Shown: positions 13,702 to 20,956, numbered from the stretch's first letter. The stretch: DNA of 24,553 bases from Candidatus Bathyarchaeota archaeon (GCA_029259285.1 JAPDJB010000116.1:1-24553), one strand, 5' to 3'. The notes: generated by a model from the sequence alone, not told the origin. Numbers and translations are program-made.

Positions 13702-14799
13702 ATGTCAGCCATGCGAGGCAGGATACTCCTACCACTCATCATACTGGTATTCCCCATCCCCCTAGGCGGTGGAGGGGAGCATCAATACCTCTACGCCGCC
13801 GTCTACAGGCTTGAGAATAGGGGTTCACAGCCCATAAAGTTGGGCGAGGATGATCGTAGTATACCCCTCTTCTGGAGCTCCAGGTATCAGAGGGTTGAGG
13901 TGTTGAACTCGACTCCTGGACTGGTGAGGAGATACCTCGACGATGACGATAATCCGGTTGCCCTCCTGGATCTGCCCTCCGAGATACCTCCAGGTGGGAA
14001 TCTAACCCTAAGCGTATATTACTCCATTAGATTGAGGGAGCGTCCAAGGCCTAGGATAGACCCCGATAAGGCTGGAGGCCTCGACGATATACCTGAGAGT
14101 CTCATAGGGGAGTTCTGCGTCTCAACTGAGACCTTCAAGATAGACGATGAGATCAGGAGGCTGGCAGAGGAGATCACCGAGAATGAGTCCACCGTCCTAG
14201 GGATGGTTCTAGCCCTCACAGATTGGATCAGGGATCACATATATTATGGCTCAGGGGAGGTGCCGAAGTATCCACAGGAAACCCTTAGAGATGGATTCGG
14301 AGACTGCGATGATCAGGCCATACTACTGATAACCCTATGTAGGGCTCTGGGAATCCCCGCCCTCCTCCAACTTGGATGTGTCTACATCAAGAACTATGAG
14401 GTGAATAGATTCTCCTGGGAGGGACATCTAGAGCTGATCCAGAGGAATGTGGGATGGCATGGATGGGCCCTCGTCTACATACCCCCATGGGGATGGCTCC
14501 CAGTTGATCTCACCCTAAGAACCGTAGGCGACCCCATGAAGTGTATAACAGAGGCGCCTGAGTATGGCGGATACATAGCCATCTGCTACAACATATCGCG
14601 CAGCAGCTATGTCGGGGAGAGTCGAGAGGAGAGGGAGTATACGATAAGCAGCGGCCTATACTTCACCATCCACGAGAAGCTCATCCTTGAGAGGCGTAGC
14701 GGGGTCGTCAAGTCGCAGATCATCGCTTTAGCCGCCGCTGCCGTATTGATGTTCCTGATCTTAATGCTGAAGGGGAGGAAGAGCCTTTTAACGGCGTAG
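13702..14799 (+). CDS. Exported transglutaminase-like protein with C-terminal membrane anchor
   Basis: A 365-aa protein with an N-terminal signal peptide or membrane segment (RGRILLPLIILVFPIPLG) and a C-terminal membrane helix (about 336-356) followed by a basic tail, so most of it should lie outside the cell. The centre is a transglutaminase/cysteine-protease-like domain. The catalytic Cys is in RDGFGDCDDQAILL (C202), the His in GWHGWALVYI (H253), and the Asp in LPVDLTLR (D269). The N-terminal part (about 28-115) looks like a beta-rich domain. Archaeal members of this family are mostly uncharacterised; peptide or protein cross-link hydrolysis at the surface is plausible. The first ATG directly follows the Fae-Hps stop, and a second ATG at 13711 may be the true start. 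Confidence 0.85.
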   Translation: MSAMRGRILLPLIILVFPIPLGGGGEHQYLYAAVYRLENRGSQPIKLGEDDRSIPLFWSSRYQRVEVLNSTPGLVRRYLDDDDNPVALLDLPSEIPPGGNLTLSVYYSIRLRERPRPRIDPDKAGGLDDIPESLIGEFCVSTETFKIDDEIRRLAEEITENESTVLGMVLALTDWIRDHIYYGSGEVPKYPQETLRDGFGDCDDQAILLITLCRALGIPALLQLGCVYIKNYEVNRFSWEGHLELIQRNVGWHGWALVYIPPWGWLPVDLTLRTVGDPMKCITEAPEYGGYIAICYNISRSSYVGESREEREYTISSGLYFTIHEKLILERRSGVVKSQIIALAAAAVLMFLILMLKGRKSLLTA

Positions 14800-14814
14800 G
14801 CTTAAGCATACTCG

Positions 14815-15345
14815 ATGACCCCTATAAGGATACCCCAACCCATACTGGAGAGGAGGAGCGTTAGGGCCTACGCTGAGGGAGAGCTGTCGAGGGAGGATAT
14901 CGAGAAGCTTATAGAGGCCGCGATTCTCGCGCCCAGCGCGGGGAATCTCCAACCTTGGGAGTTCATCGTCGTAACGGATCCGGAGACGAAGATGAGGCTC
15001 GTCGACGCAGCATTGGGTCAGAGCTTCATAGCTCAGGCCTCAGTCGTCATAGTTGTCTGCGCCGTCCCCTCCAGGTCGGCCTCCCACTATGGCAGGAGGG
15101 GGGCTGAGCTATACTGTCTACAGGATACGGCGGCAGCGGTTGAGAATATACTATTGACGGCGGCTGCCAACGGCCTGGGAGCCTGCTGGGTTGGTGCCTT
15201 CGATGAGGAGCGGGTGGCCGAGGTCTTAGGAGTGCCGGAGGGTGTGAGGCCCCTAGCCCTCATCCCCATAGGGCCGCCGGCTGAGACCCCTCCCAGAAGG
15301 CCGAGGAGAAGCCTAAAAGAGGTGCTACACTGGGAGAGATGGTGA
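14815..15345 (+). CDS. Nitroreductase-family FMN-dependent oxidoreductase
   Basis: A 176-aa flavoprotein of the NfsB/FRP fold. The FMN-phosphate motif is ILERRSVRAYAE (about 10-21), followed by LIEAAILAPSAGNLQPWEF (substrate/flavin pocket) and FIAQASVVIVVCAVP. The dimer helix carries LYCLQDTAAAVENILLTAAA, and the C-terminal half contains GACWVGAFDEERVAEVLGVP and LALIPIGPP. This is typical of short archaeal nitroreductases; the natural electron acceptor is unknown. TTTTAA around 14787-14792, inside the end of the previous gene, lies about 26 nt before the ATG, so it can be transcribed independently as a leaderless mRNA. Confidence 0.93.
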   Translation: MTPIRIPQPILERRSVRAYAEGELSREDIEKLIEAAILAPSAGNLQPWEFIVVTDPETKMRLVDAALGQSFIAQASVVIVVCAVPSRSASHYGRRGAELYCLQDTAAAVENILLTAAANGLGACWVGAFDEERVAEVLGVPEGVRPLALIPIGPPAETPPRRPRRSLKEVLHWERW

Positions 15346-15381
15346 CGATCACCTCCTCTTTAGGCACCTAGGGGGAGGAGT

Positions 15382-15594
15382 TTGAGATATAGGGTTGAGG
15401 TGAAGTTCCATGGAGACTTCATAGAAGTCATGGGAGACCGAATAATAGTGGGTGTGAAATCTAAGCCGATTGGGGGTAAGGCAAACAGGGAGCTGATAAG
15501 GAAGCTCGCAAAACACTTCGGGGTCTCAACCAGTCAGGTTAGGATAGTCTCAGGTCTGAGATCGAGGGATAAGATCGTTGAGATAGAACGATGA
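15382..15594 (+). CDS. DUF167/YggU-family small protein
   Basis: A 70-aa protein. The core motif reads VGVKSKPIGGKANRELIRKL followed by AKHFGVSTSQVRIVSGLRSRDKIVEI, which matches the conserved 'P..GkAN..li..la..f.v....v.i..G..sr.K' pattern of DUF167. Function is unknown; the family is spread over all three domains. The start is a TTG at 15382 with the strong purine run GGGGGAGGAG immediately upstream; TTTAGG near 15360 could also act as a TATA box. It stands between the nitroreductase and arginine decarboxylase genes on the same strand. Confidence 0.92.
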   Translation: MRYRVEVKFHGDFIEVMGDRIIVGVKSKPIGGKANRELIRKLAKHFGVSTSQVRIVSGLRSRDKIVEIER

Positions 15595-15640
15595 GATCCA
15601 ATTTCCTTATTAAACCCAGAGGGGTATCGCAGGTGGAGAG

Positions 15641-16165
15641 ATGGCCATCCAAGAGCGGATTAGATTGCTGCCGAGATACTACTTCGTGGTCTCGGGCATC
15701 GGCCTGAGCAGAGCCTCACCCATAAATGCATTTGACAAGGCCCTGAGGGATGCGGGAATCCATGATCTAAACCTCATAGAGGTCTCCTCGATACTGCCCC
15801 AAAACATAGAGGAGCTGAAACTCAGGAGTCGAGAGGAGCTTCAGACATGCTTCAAGCCAGGTGAGATCATCCACGTCGTCATGGCCAAGAGGCTGAGCAG
15901 CGGAGGAGAATGCATAGCCGCAGGCCTGATGTGGGGGGAAGGCCGAAACAGCCATGGATACGTCATAGAGCAAACCCTAACAGCACCGGAAAATGAAGAT
16001 CTAGAGACGCTGAAGATGAGGCTGCTGGAGAAGCTCAAAACCTGCTTCAGAGAGGGATTGGAGATCAGGGGGATAACCGTAAAGGAGGAGAGACATCGAA
16101 TAGCAGCGGCCAAAATCCCAGAGAAAACCTATGGATGCGCCCTAACAGCCCTCATACTATGCTAA
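15641..16165 (+). CDS. pdaD: Pyruvoyl-dependent arginine decarboxylase
   Basis: Makes agmatine from arginine for polyamine and agmatidine synthesis. The 174-aa proenzyme cleaves itself between two serines to generate a pyruvoyl group. Here the site is LIEVSSILPQ (S49/S50), as in the Methanocaldococcus enzyme. Other family features are RYYFVVSGIGLSRASPINAF near the N-terminus, AGLMWGEGRNSHGYVIE in the middle, and the C-terminal KTYGCALTALIL. TTATTAAA at 15608-15615 fits as a TATA box, and GGTGGAG lies just before the ATG, so leader-dependent initiation is possible. A 490-nt gap without a clear gene follows. Confidence 0.96.
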   Translation: MAIQERIRLLPRYYFVVSGIGLSRASPINAFDKALRDAGIHDLNLIEVSSILPQNIEELKLRSREELQTCFKPGEIIHVVMAKRLSSGGECIAAGLMWGEGRNSHGYVIEQTLTAPENEDLETLKMRLLEKLKTCFREGLEIRGITVKEERHRIAAAKIPEKTYGCALTALILC

Positions 16166-16341
16166 AACAGTGGCCATGTATCTTCTAACGGTTTCATTAA
16201 TTATCTCTGAATAGTATGGAGAATGGGGGTAAAGCATAGGATACTATCAAATTGTCTGAGTAAATCCAATAAGTGATATTGAATAGGTTTCATAGCTCTC
16301 ACATACAAGCCCTAAATTCGAATTATAAAGTGAAATGAGGA

Positions 16342-16359
16342 GATTATAACCCCTCAATC
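16342..16359. repeat. 18-nt sequence repeated at 9792-9809
   Basis: GATTATAACCCCTCAATC occurs here and identically at 9792-9809, at the thiolase/ctaB junction. Here it is flanked by A and T, there by T and A, so GATT...AATC is extended by one more complementary pair in both places. It could be a common site or RNA hairpin with a conserved ATAACCCCTC loop, or a coincidence. Confidence 0.45.
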
Positions 16360-16500
16360 TGTGAAGAATTGGGAAATCCCCCATCTACATTACCAAATGT
16401 GGATAGTAGGATAACGATTGCGAGACCTAAAGGCCCTCTCCCCTCATTTCAATTAATTCTCTGTGAGACTCCACCAATCTACTTAAGGATTTAACGCCGA

Positions 16501-16523
16501 GAAGCGTAGCACGGCTATGCTTC
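16501..16523. other. Strong intergenic hairpin
   Basis: GAAGCGTAGC (16501-16510) and GCTATGCTTC (16514-16523) pair over 10 positions, with one G-U in plus-strand RNA, around a 3-nt ACG gap. It is the longest local stem in the gap and stands out in composition from the AT-rich surroundings. No T-run follows within 20 nt on the plus strand, so a simple terminator is unlikely. Confidence 0.6.
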
Positions 16524-16656
16524 ATCACATCTTAATCTCATATAGAAGGGACACTCGTTGAGAAGTGTTAAACCAAAGTTATTTCTAAAATATCGATTTT
16601 TAATCCTAAAAACATTATTAATTTGTTTAGCGCATAATGTTACCGAGGGTGGATGA

Positions 16657-17472
16657 TTGGAGCCCTTCCATATTGAGAGATTCATGTTCTATCAGGGCCG
16701 TAAGCTATACGGCCTTGTGTTAAGAGGCTATTCAAGGCCTGGAGCGCTGGAGCAGACAACCGATATATTGGCGAGGCATGGCATCGACATCACCTATCTC
16801 TCCCTCCGCCCCATGAGACGTGGAGAGCGGGGCTCCATCGTCCTCTTCCTAGACTTCACCGAGGCGGATGTAGAGCCGGAGGAGCTCGCTGAGGAGCTTG
16901 AAGCCCTTGAGTTCATCGAGGAGGCTGAGGTGATCAGGCCTAGATTCGAGGGCCTGATAGCCGATGAGGTCTCATTCCCCATCATGCTAGGCTCCCATAG
17001 AGCGCTAATCCTCTCCGAGCCCACCCTGAGAGGCTTCCTCATAAAGTTCAGGGAGCATCTAGGCTCTGGGGGAGAGGCTATGCTATACCATATTGGAAGG
17101 GAGGTCGGAGCGGAGAGGGGGAGGCACATCAACAGGGAGGCGGAGAAGATGGGGGTCAAACGCCTAAGAGACAGATTCGCCATGGGCGAGATCCTCTTCA
17201 AATCCCTCGGATATGGAATCCCCCAGATAATGGAATTCAGCGAGGATCCACCCCACTTCAAGATGAGGGTTCACCACTGCGTAGAATGTGAATTGGGGCA
17301 GGGTGCAGGCAGACCCTTCAGCCATTATGTCAGAGGGGTAATCGCAGGCTACGCGTCGGAGATCTTTAACCGCGACATGCAGGCGAGGGAGACTAGATGT
17401 ATAGCGATGGGGGATCCCTACTGCGAATTCGAGGTGAAACCCAGGGAGGACTCTCAGCGAAGGGGATGGTGA
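16657..17472 (+). CDS. ACT-V4R domain protein, possible ligand sensor
   Basis: A 271-aa soluble protein. Residues about 16-95 resemble an ACT domain: YGLVLRGYSRPGALEQTTDI then LARHGIDITYLSLRPM and later EEAEVI. Residues about 115-260 are a V4R (4-vinyl-reductase-type) domain: LYHIGREVGAERGRH, and the Cys-bearing end HHCVECELGQG (C208, C211) and TRCIAMGDPYCEFEV (C248, C256). V4R domains bind small hydrophobic ligands or metal and occur in XylR/NtrC-type regulators and in archaea with amino-acid-binding ACT domains. There is no DNA-binding or catalytic domain, so a sensor or small-molecule-binding role is inferred. The start is TTG with GGGTGG upstream; an out-of-frame ATG lies at 16653 and an in-frame ATG at 16684. 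Confidence 0.85.
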   Translation: MEPFHIERFMFYQGRKLYGLVLRGYSRPGALEQTTDILARHGIDITYLSLRPMRRGERGSIVLFLDFTEADVEPEELAEELEALEFIEEAEVIRPRFEGLIADEVSFPIMLGSHRALILSEPTLRGFLIKFREHLGSGGEAMLYHIGREVGAERGRHINREAEKMGVKRLRDRFAMGEILFKSLGYGIPQIMEFSEDPPHFKMRVHHCVECELGQGAGRPFSHYVRGVIAGYASEIFNRDMQARETRCIAMGDPYCEFEVKPREDSQRRGW

Positions 17473-17511
17473 AGAGGGTCTAGGAAGCAGATATAGCGCC
17501 TTAAAGACCTT

Positions 17512-17516
17512 AAAAA
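17512..17516 (-). terminator. Short T-run downstream of the M20 gene
   Basis: On the minus strand the M20 stop is followed by a GC-rich stretch and then CCCTTTTTAAGG. A T-run of this kind is enough for archaeal termination in some cases, but five Ts is weak. Confidence 0.25.
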
Positions 17517-17534
17517 GGGCGGGTTCGAGAAATC

Positions 17535-19169
17535 TTAGAGGGGTTTAAACTCCTTTCTGCTTTTAGGCGTCGGCATCCACCACTCCTCCCCCCTAGGCGT
17601 TGAGATGTATTCCGGCCATCTGAGGTCGATGGGCGGCTCGAAGTCCCTGGGCAGTAGTGGAGGCACCCACCTCGACCCCCCTATCTCCCCGCCGGTTCGC
17701 TCATCGAATTCGCTCCAGGCCCTCCGCAGTATCTCCGGCTTCATCAGGAGGTCTATGAAGGTCGCCGCGATCGTCTTAGCCGCGGCGATTATGCAGGGAT
17801 CTATAGTGCTGGGGTTTCCACCCATGGCGACGTGAACCCACCAGGGATAGGGTCTGCCATCGGGCAGCGGCTTCAACACGGGCCTAGCCGTGAAGAACCT
17901 CGACGTAGGCGCATGCCAGGTATAGTCCACATAGTCATCTGAACCCATATTCCTAACCCAGGCTGGATGGGCTCTGCGAATCAGCTCATCCATCTCACTC
18001 GGAGACAGTATAGGCTTCTCAGCCTCCCCACCCCCATAGGTTAGGCCATGCTCAAGGAAGGGCTCAGCCATCGGCTCATAGCCCAAGTTCCTCTGGATCT
18101 CCCTGGCGAACTTCTTCGCCTCCTCACCATACCTCGGTGGGCCTACAAGCTTCAGGTTCTCATAGGTCACCTCCGACATCACGAGGTTCGGCAGTCCAAC
18201 CCTCGTCTTAGTGATCCAGCGTTCATAGACCTCGCAGAAGGCCGCTCTGGCCGCGGCCCTGGCATTATTCTCCAAAACCCTGGTGATCCTCTCCTGCATA
18301 GTCAACGTAGGCGACCTATAGGCATATTGGATCTGACTGATCTTCGGTGGCAGATTATCCGAGGTGCATTGGCCGCCGACCATGATGAACTCGTTTAGAG
18401 TCCAGTAGGCTGTGTGGGGTAGCATCGCCTCCTTCGTCATCTTCGTCATCATATACATCAGGCAGACTGCGTCCAGCGCCGCTGGGACTCGCCCTCCAGA
18501 GTGCCATCCCCGCCTATATGGGGTGGGATCCACGGCGATCAGCTCATACCAGTCAACTGGGTCGTCGCATTCGAATTGGAAGAGGACGCTCCAGTAGGCT
18601 CCCCCCTGGATCTCGCCTCTGACATAGTTGGCGTAGCCTGGATGATAGCTGATGTAGGCGTCGGCGCCGTCATAATAGCCCTTAGCCGCGTGAACCGGCT
18701 TGGAGCCGCAGACCTTCTCAGCAGGCTCACCGAAGAGCCTGAGACTCCCCTTGAGGCCGTATTGCTCCATGGCATGTTTAGCTGCCAAAACTCCGAAGAG
18801 GGCTGCGACCCCCAGAGCCGAGTGGGGGTCTGTATGCCCAGCGGCGTAGGGGTGTAGCCCATCCCTCGGCGCCCTATAGGGAACCGGCTTCTGATTATGC
18901 CCTGGAACGGCGTCGTACTCCGCGTAGGTTCCGAGGAGGGGGCGGCTCTCACCCCATGTGGCCATGAAGGCCGTCGGCATCCCGCCGGTTCCTTCCTCAA
19001 CTTCGAAGCCCTCCCTTCTCAGCAGCCTTACATAGGCCTTAGCGGATCGATACTCCCTGAAGGCCGGCTCCGCGTAATTCCATATCTCCAGATGGAACTC
19101 AGAGAGCCATCCACGGTTTTGATCTATGAATTTGAAGGCCGTCTCCTTAACATCCTCCACGGAGGCCAT
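17535..19169 (-). CDS. M20-family amidohydrolase, AbgB (p-aminobenzoyl-glutamate hydrolase subunit)-like
   Basis: A 544-aa zinc-dependent amidohydrolase of the M20D/AbgB group, which cleaves N-acyl or aminobenzoyl amino acids; its own substrate is unknown. Visible motifs are FHLEIWNYAEPAFREYRSAK, PLLGTYAEYDAVPG (first metal/catalytic region, about 78-90), GHTDPHSALGVAALF (metal His and Asp-type region), FGEPAEKVCGSKP (catalytic Glu region), YISYHPG, and the late metal ligand region NMGSDDYVDYTWHAP. The dimerisation domain sits in the middle. The C-terminal tail of about 60 residues, rich in Trp and Pro, is longer than in typical M20 enzymes. It starts at ATG 19169, divergent from the polytopic membrane protein, and is a single-gene unit. 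Confidence 0.88.
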   Translation of the reverse strand: MASVEDVKETAFKFIDQNRGWLSEFHLEIWNYAEPAFREYRSAKAYVRLLRREGFEVEEGTGGMPTAFMATWGESRPLLGTYAEYDAVPGHNQKPVPYRAPRDGLHPYAAGHTDPHSALGVAALFGVLAAKHAMEQYGLKGSLRLFGEPAEKVCGSKPVHAAKGYYDGADAYISYHPGYANYVRGEIQGGAYWSVLFQFECDDPVDWYELIAVDPTPYRRGWHSGGRVPAALDAVCLMYMMTKMTKEAMLPHTAYWTLNEFIMVGGQCTSDNLPPKISQIQYAYRSPTLTMQERITRVLENNARAAARAAFCEVYERWITKTRVGLPNLVMSEVTYENLKLVGPPRYGEEAKKFAREIQRNLGYEPMAEPFLEHGLTYGGGEAEKPILSPSEMDELIRRAHPAWVRNMGSDDYVDYTWHAPTSRFFTARPVLKPLPDGRPYPWWVHVAMGGNPSTIDPCIIAAAKTIAATFIDLLMKPEILRRAWSEFDERTGGEIGGSRWVPPLLPRDFEPPIDLRWPEYISTPRGEEWWMPTPKSRKEFKPL

Positions 19170-19213
19170 GATCTGAGTCTACCTCCACAGCTTATTAGAT
19201 GCTTTAACCTTCT

Positions 19214-19849
19214 ATGAGTTTGTTGATCCCAGTTCACGCATGGCTGAGGCCGCTTTTGGAGCGGGATTGGGATACGCTGCGAAGATTCTATAGAGACGCC
19301 CTCATCGCCTATCTCTCCGGCGCCGTCATAGGCTTCGTAGCCGTCCCCCTACGCTACCGGCTCTACACCGATGTGGAATACCTCCTCTACGCCCTCAGAG
19401 ACGTCAACTCCTATCCAATGCTACAGCTGATGGGTGGATGGGATGCGTTTCAGAGGCTCTCCTTCGCCCTCAGGACAAATCTCATCTCCGAGCCGCTTCT
19501 ACTCATCCTCCCAGGCATATTGATGCTTTCCTATCCCCTGCTCATCCTCAAATTTCTCCTCACAGGCCTAATCGCAACGCCGATACTCCTAAGCCACCCA
19601 ACTCTCCTAATAGCCTTCACGCCCATAATCCTCCTGGAGGCCGCAGGCTTCACCATCGCAGCCCTAGCCGGAGGACACCTCGGCAGGGCCATCCTCAAGC
19701 CCAGAAGCCTATATGGAGAAGTAGGGAGGACTAAAGCCCTCAAGAAGGCCCTGAAGGAACTCTCACTATATTATATTCCAATGCTCCTCATCCTAACCCT
19801 ATCCTCCCTCCTAGAGGTGGGCCTCAGCCTGATCTTCGACATCCTTTAA
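19214..19849 (+). CDS. Polytopic membrane protein, possibly SpoIIM/DUF95-like
   Basis: A 211-aa protein with about five hydrophobic segments: an N-terminal helix (ALIAYLSGAVIGFVAVPL), a long middle pair (LLLILPGILMLSYPLLILKF and LIATPILLSHPTLLIAF) and a C-terminal helix (MLLILTLSSLLEVGLSLIF). The segment LLEAAGFTIAALAGGHLGRA resembles the 'E-aGf..A...G' signature of SpoIIM-like integral membrane proteins of archaea. That is only a resemblance; transport or membrane organisation cannot be assigned. It starts at ATG 19214 and is divergent from the M20 gene, with TTATTAG about 20 nt upstream. It ends 10 nt before tRNA-Gly on the opposite strand. Confidence 0.6.
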   Translation: MSLLIPVHAWLRPLLERDWDTLRRFYRDALIAYLSGAVIGFVAVPLRYRLYTDVEYLLYALRDVNSYPMLQLMGGWDAFQRLSFALRTNLISEPLLLILPGILMLSYPLLILKFLLTGLIATPILLSHPTLLIAFTPIILLEAAGFTIAALAGGHLGRAILKPRSLYGEVGRTKALKKALKELSLYYIPMLLILTLSSLLEVGLSLIFDIL

Positions 19850-19859
19850 TAAGTCACAG

Positions 19860-19934
19860 TGCGGCCGCCGGGATTCGAACCCGGGATCTTCAGCTCGGGG
19901 GGCTGACGTCTTAGCCAGGCTAGACCACGGCCGC
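19860..19934 (-). tRNA. tRNA-Gly (anticodon CCC), with unusual C33
   Basis: Acceptor GCGGCCG pairs with CGGCCGC; discriminator A73 is at 19860 and CCA is not encoded. D stem is GTCT/AGAC, and T arm is CCGGG TTCGAAT CCCGG. The anticodon arm TCAGC CCCCCGA GCTGA gives 34-36 = CCC, reading GGG, and the GCG start of the acceptor is typical of tRNA-Gly. Position 33, almost always U, is C here, and 37 is G. A 7-nt loop with no intron is clear. Confidence 0.82.
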
Positions 19935-19959
19935 CGTCTCCTCTATATCCCTAGGAGAC

Positions 19960-19971
19960 GTAAAAACCTTT
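19960..19971 (-). promoter_or_regulatory. Promoter box of tRNA-Gly
   Basis: Minus strand AAAGGTTTTTAC, identical to the kae1 box at 1704-1715 and at the same distance (26 nt) from the gene's first base. Confidence 0.6.
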
Positions 19972-20030
19972 CAGCGGTTGGGGAAATGCTAAAACGTTAA
20001 TAATGTATAATTCTTATGGTCTCGGTGCTG

Positions 20031-20121
20031 GGGCCTGTAGCTCAGCCAGGTAGAGCGCCGGGCTTTTAGGCTCCCATGCGGGGAGACCCGGCGGTCGGGG
20101 GTTCAAATCCCCTCGGGCCCG
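20031..20121 (+). tRNA. tRNA-Lys (anticodon TTT) with 17-nt intron
   Basis: Acceptor GGGCCTG pairs with CGGGCCC; discriminator is G at 20121 and CCA is not encoded. Anticodon stem CCGGG (20058-20062) pairs with CCCGG (20087-20091). Between them the loop reads CTTTTA, then GGCTCCCATGCGGGGAG (20069-20085), then A, so removing 17 nt leaves a normal 7-nt loop with anticodon TTT and A37. This is the canonical archaeal intron position 37/38; the exact cut may shift by a base. The intron can form CTCCC/GGGAG. Upstream AT-rich TTAATAATG near 19998-20006 is the likely promoter. Confidence 0.93.
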
Positions 20122-20131
20122 TTAAGGCTCA

Positions 20132-20956
20132 TTGGATGTGAGGGGGTTGGAGGCGGGAGTCAGTGGGTTGAAGCCGAAGGTTAGGGAGCTTAAATATAGG
20201 ATGATGATCACGGATCTTCTGAGGGTTGCAAGTAAGAGCTTCACATATCAGGAGTTGAGTGAGAAGCTGGGTCTAAGCCCGCCGATCCTCAGTCGATATA
20301 TGCGGGGCCACGTCCTCCCAAGCTATGCGAGGGCTCAGAGGCTCTATGAGAAGTTGATGGAGATCACCAATATCAAGGAGGTTTTAACGAAGAGTATAAG
20401 CTTCGATGAGGAGGGATACTTCGATAATACCCCCATCGTCTCAGAGATCACATGGCTTAAGATATTGGCGAACTATGCAGTGGAGAAGTTCGCTGGGAGG
20501 CGTGTGACGAAGGTTCTCACAGCCGCCGTCGACGGCATCCCCGTCTCGACGCTGGTCGCCAGCCTATTAGACGTTGATCTCATCATAGCTAAGGAGCGTA
20601 AGGAGGTTGGCATCAGGGACTTCATAGAGAAGACCTACACTTTGAGGGGTACAGCCATAAGACGCTGCCTCTACGTCCCAAAGGCCTCGATAAGGAGGGG
20701 GAGTAAGAAGAAGATGAGGGGGACGGGGGACAGCATCCTCATCATCGACGACGTCGTGAGAACCGGAGAGACGGTGAGGGCCCTCGTAGACCTTGTGGAG
20801 GAGCGGGGAGCCCACGTCGCCGGCATATACGTCCTCATAGCTCTGGGGTATCGGTGGAGGGATTATCTCAGCGACATCCTAGAGCGATACCCCTTCGAGG
20901 TCTTCGTGGAGATATGCCCCGCAGCCCGCCTCATAGAGCGTCTAGGTCGGCGATAG
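20132..20956 (+). CDS. HTH-phosphoribosyltransferase fusion regulator (GfcR/PurR-like)
   Basis: A 274-aa protein with an N-terminal helix-turn-helix (about 36-75, YQELSEKLGLSPPILSRYMR) and a C-terminal type-I phosphoribosyltransferase domain. The PRPP-binding signature is ILIIDDVVRTGETVRALV (about 202-219). HTH-PRT fusions in archaea include GfcR, a regulator of central metabolism/purine salvage in haloarchaea. Whether this one acts on DNA, on purines or both is not known. It lies immediately downstream of tRNA-Lys and 44 nt before rpo7, so it may be part of that transcript. The start is uncertain: TTG at 20132 is the longest; TTG at 20168 (codon 13) would give a more typical N-terminus. Confidence 0.85.
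   Translation: MDVRGLEAGVSGLKPKVRELKYRMMITDLLRVASKSFTYQELSEKLGLSPPILSRYMRGHVLPSYARAQRLYEKLMEITNIKEVLTKSISFDEEGYFDNTPIVSEITWLKILANYAVEKFAGRRVTKVLTAAVDGIPVSTLVASLLDVDLIIAKERKEVGIRDFIEKTYTLRGTAIRRCLYVPKASIRRGSKKKMRGTGDSILIIDDVVRTGETVRALVDLVEERGAHVAGIYVLIALGYRWRDYLSDILERYPFEVFVEICPAARLIERLGRR

Larger units (their letters stand above)
16166..16656. other. AT-rich 490-nt gap with several stem-loops, no clear protein gene
   Basis: No convincing ORF is present on either strand. The AT content is visibly higher than in neighbouring genes. Possible paired elements are ATAGTAT/ATACTAT (16211-16217/16241-16247), the palindrome AATTCGAATT (16315-16324), AGATT/AATCT (16341-16345/16356-16360), ATCTACAT/ATGTGGAT (16383-16390/16397-16404) and a 10-bp hairpin at 16501-16523. 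The last 100 nt are very AT-rich and probably hold the promoter of the V4R gene (TTATTAAT near 16613). The gap could encode a structured RNA or be decayed sequence. Confidence 0.5.

Noticed and set aside
16427..16525. 32-codon minus-strand ORF in the large gap, starting MKHSRATLLGV
   Set aside because: It has no ribosome-binding site, its ATG lies at the edge of the hairpin at 16501-16523, and it is too short to support without conservation data.
16522..16528. C-box-like GTGATGA on the minus strand, possible C/D guide RNA
   Set aside because: No D box (CTGA) at a suitable distance was found downstream on that strand.
18048..18857. Plus-strand frames of 116 and 118 aa
   Set aside because: Both lie inside the M20 gene, which has clear motifs through this region.
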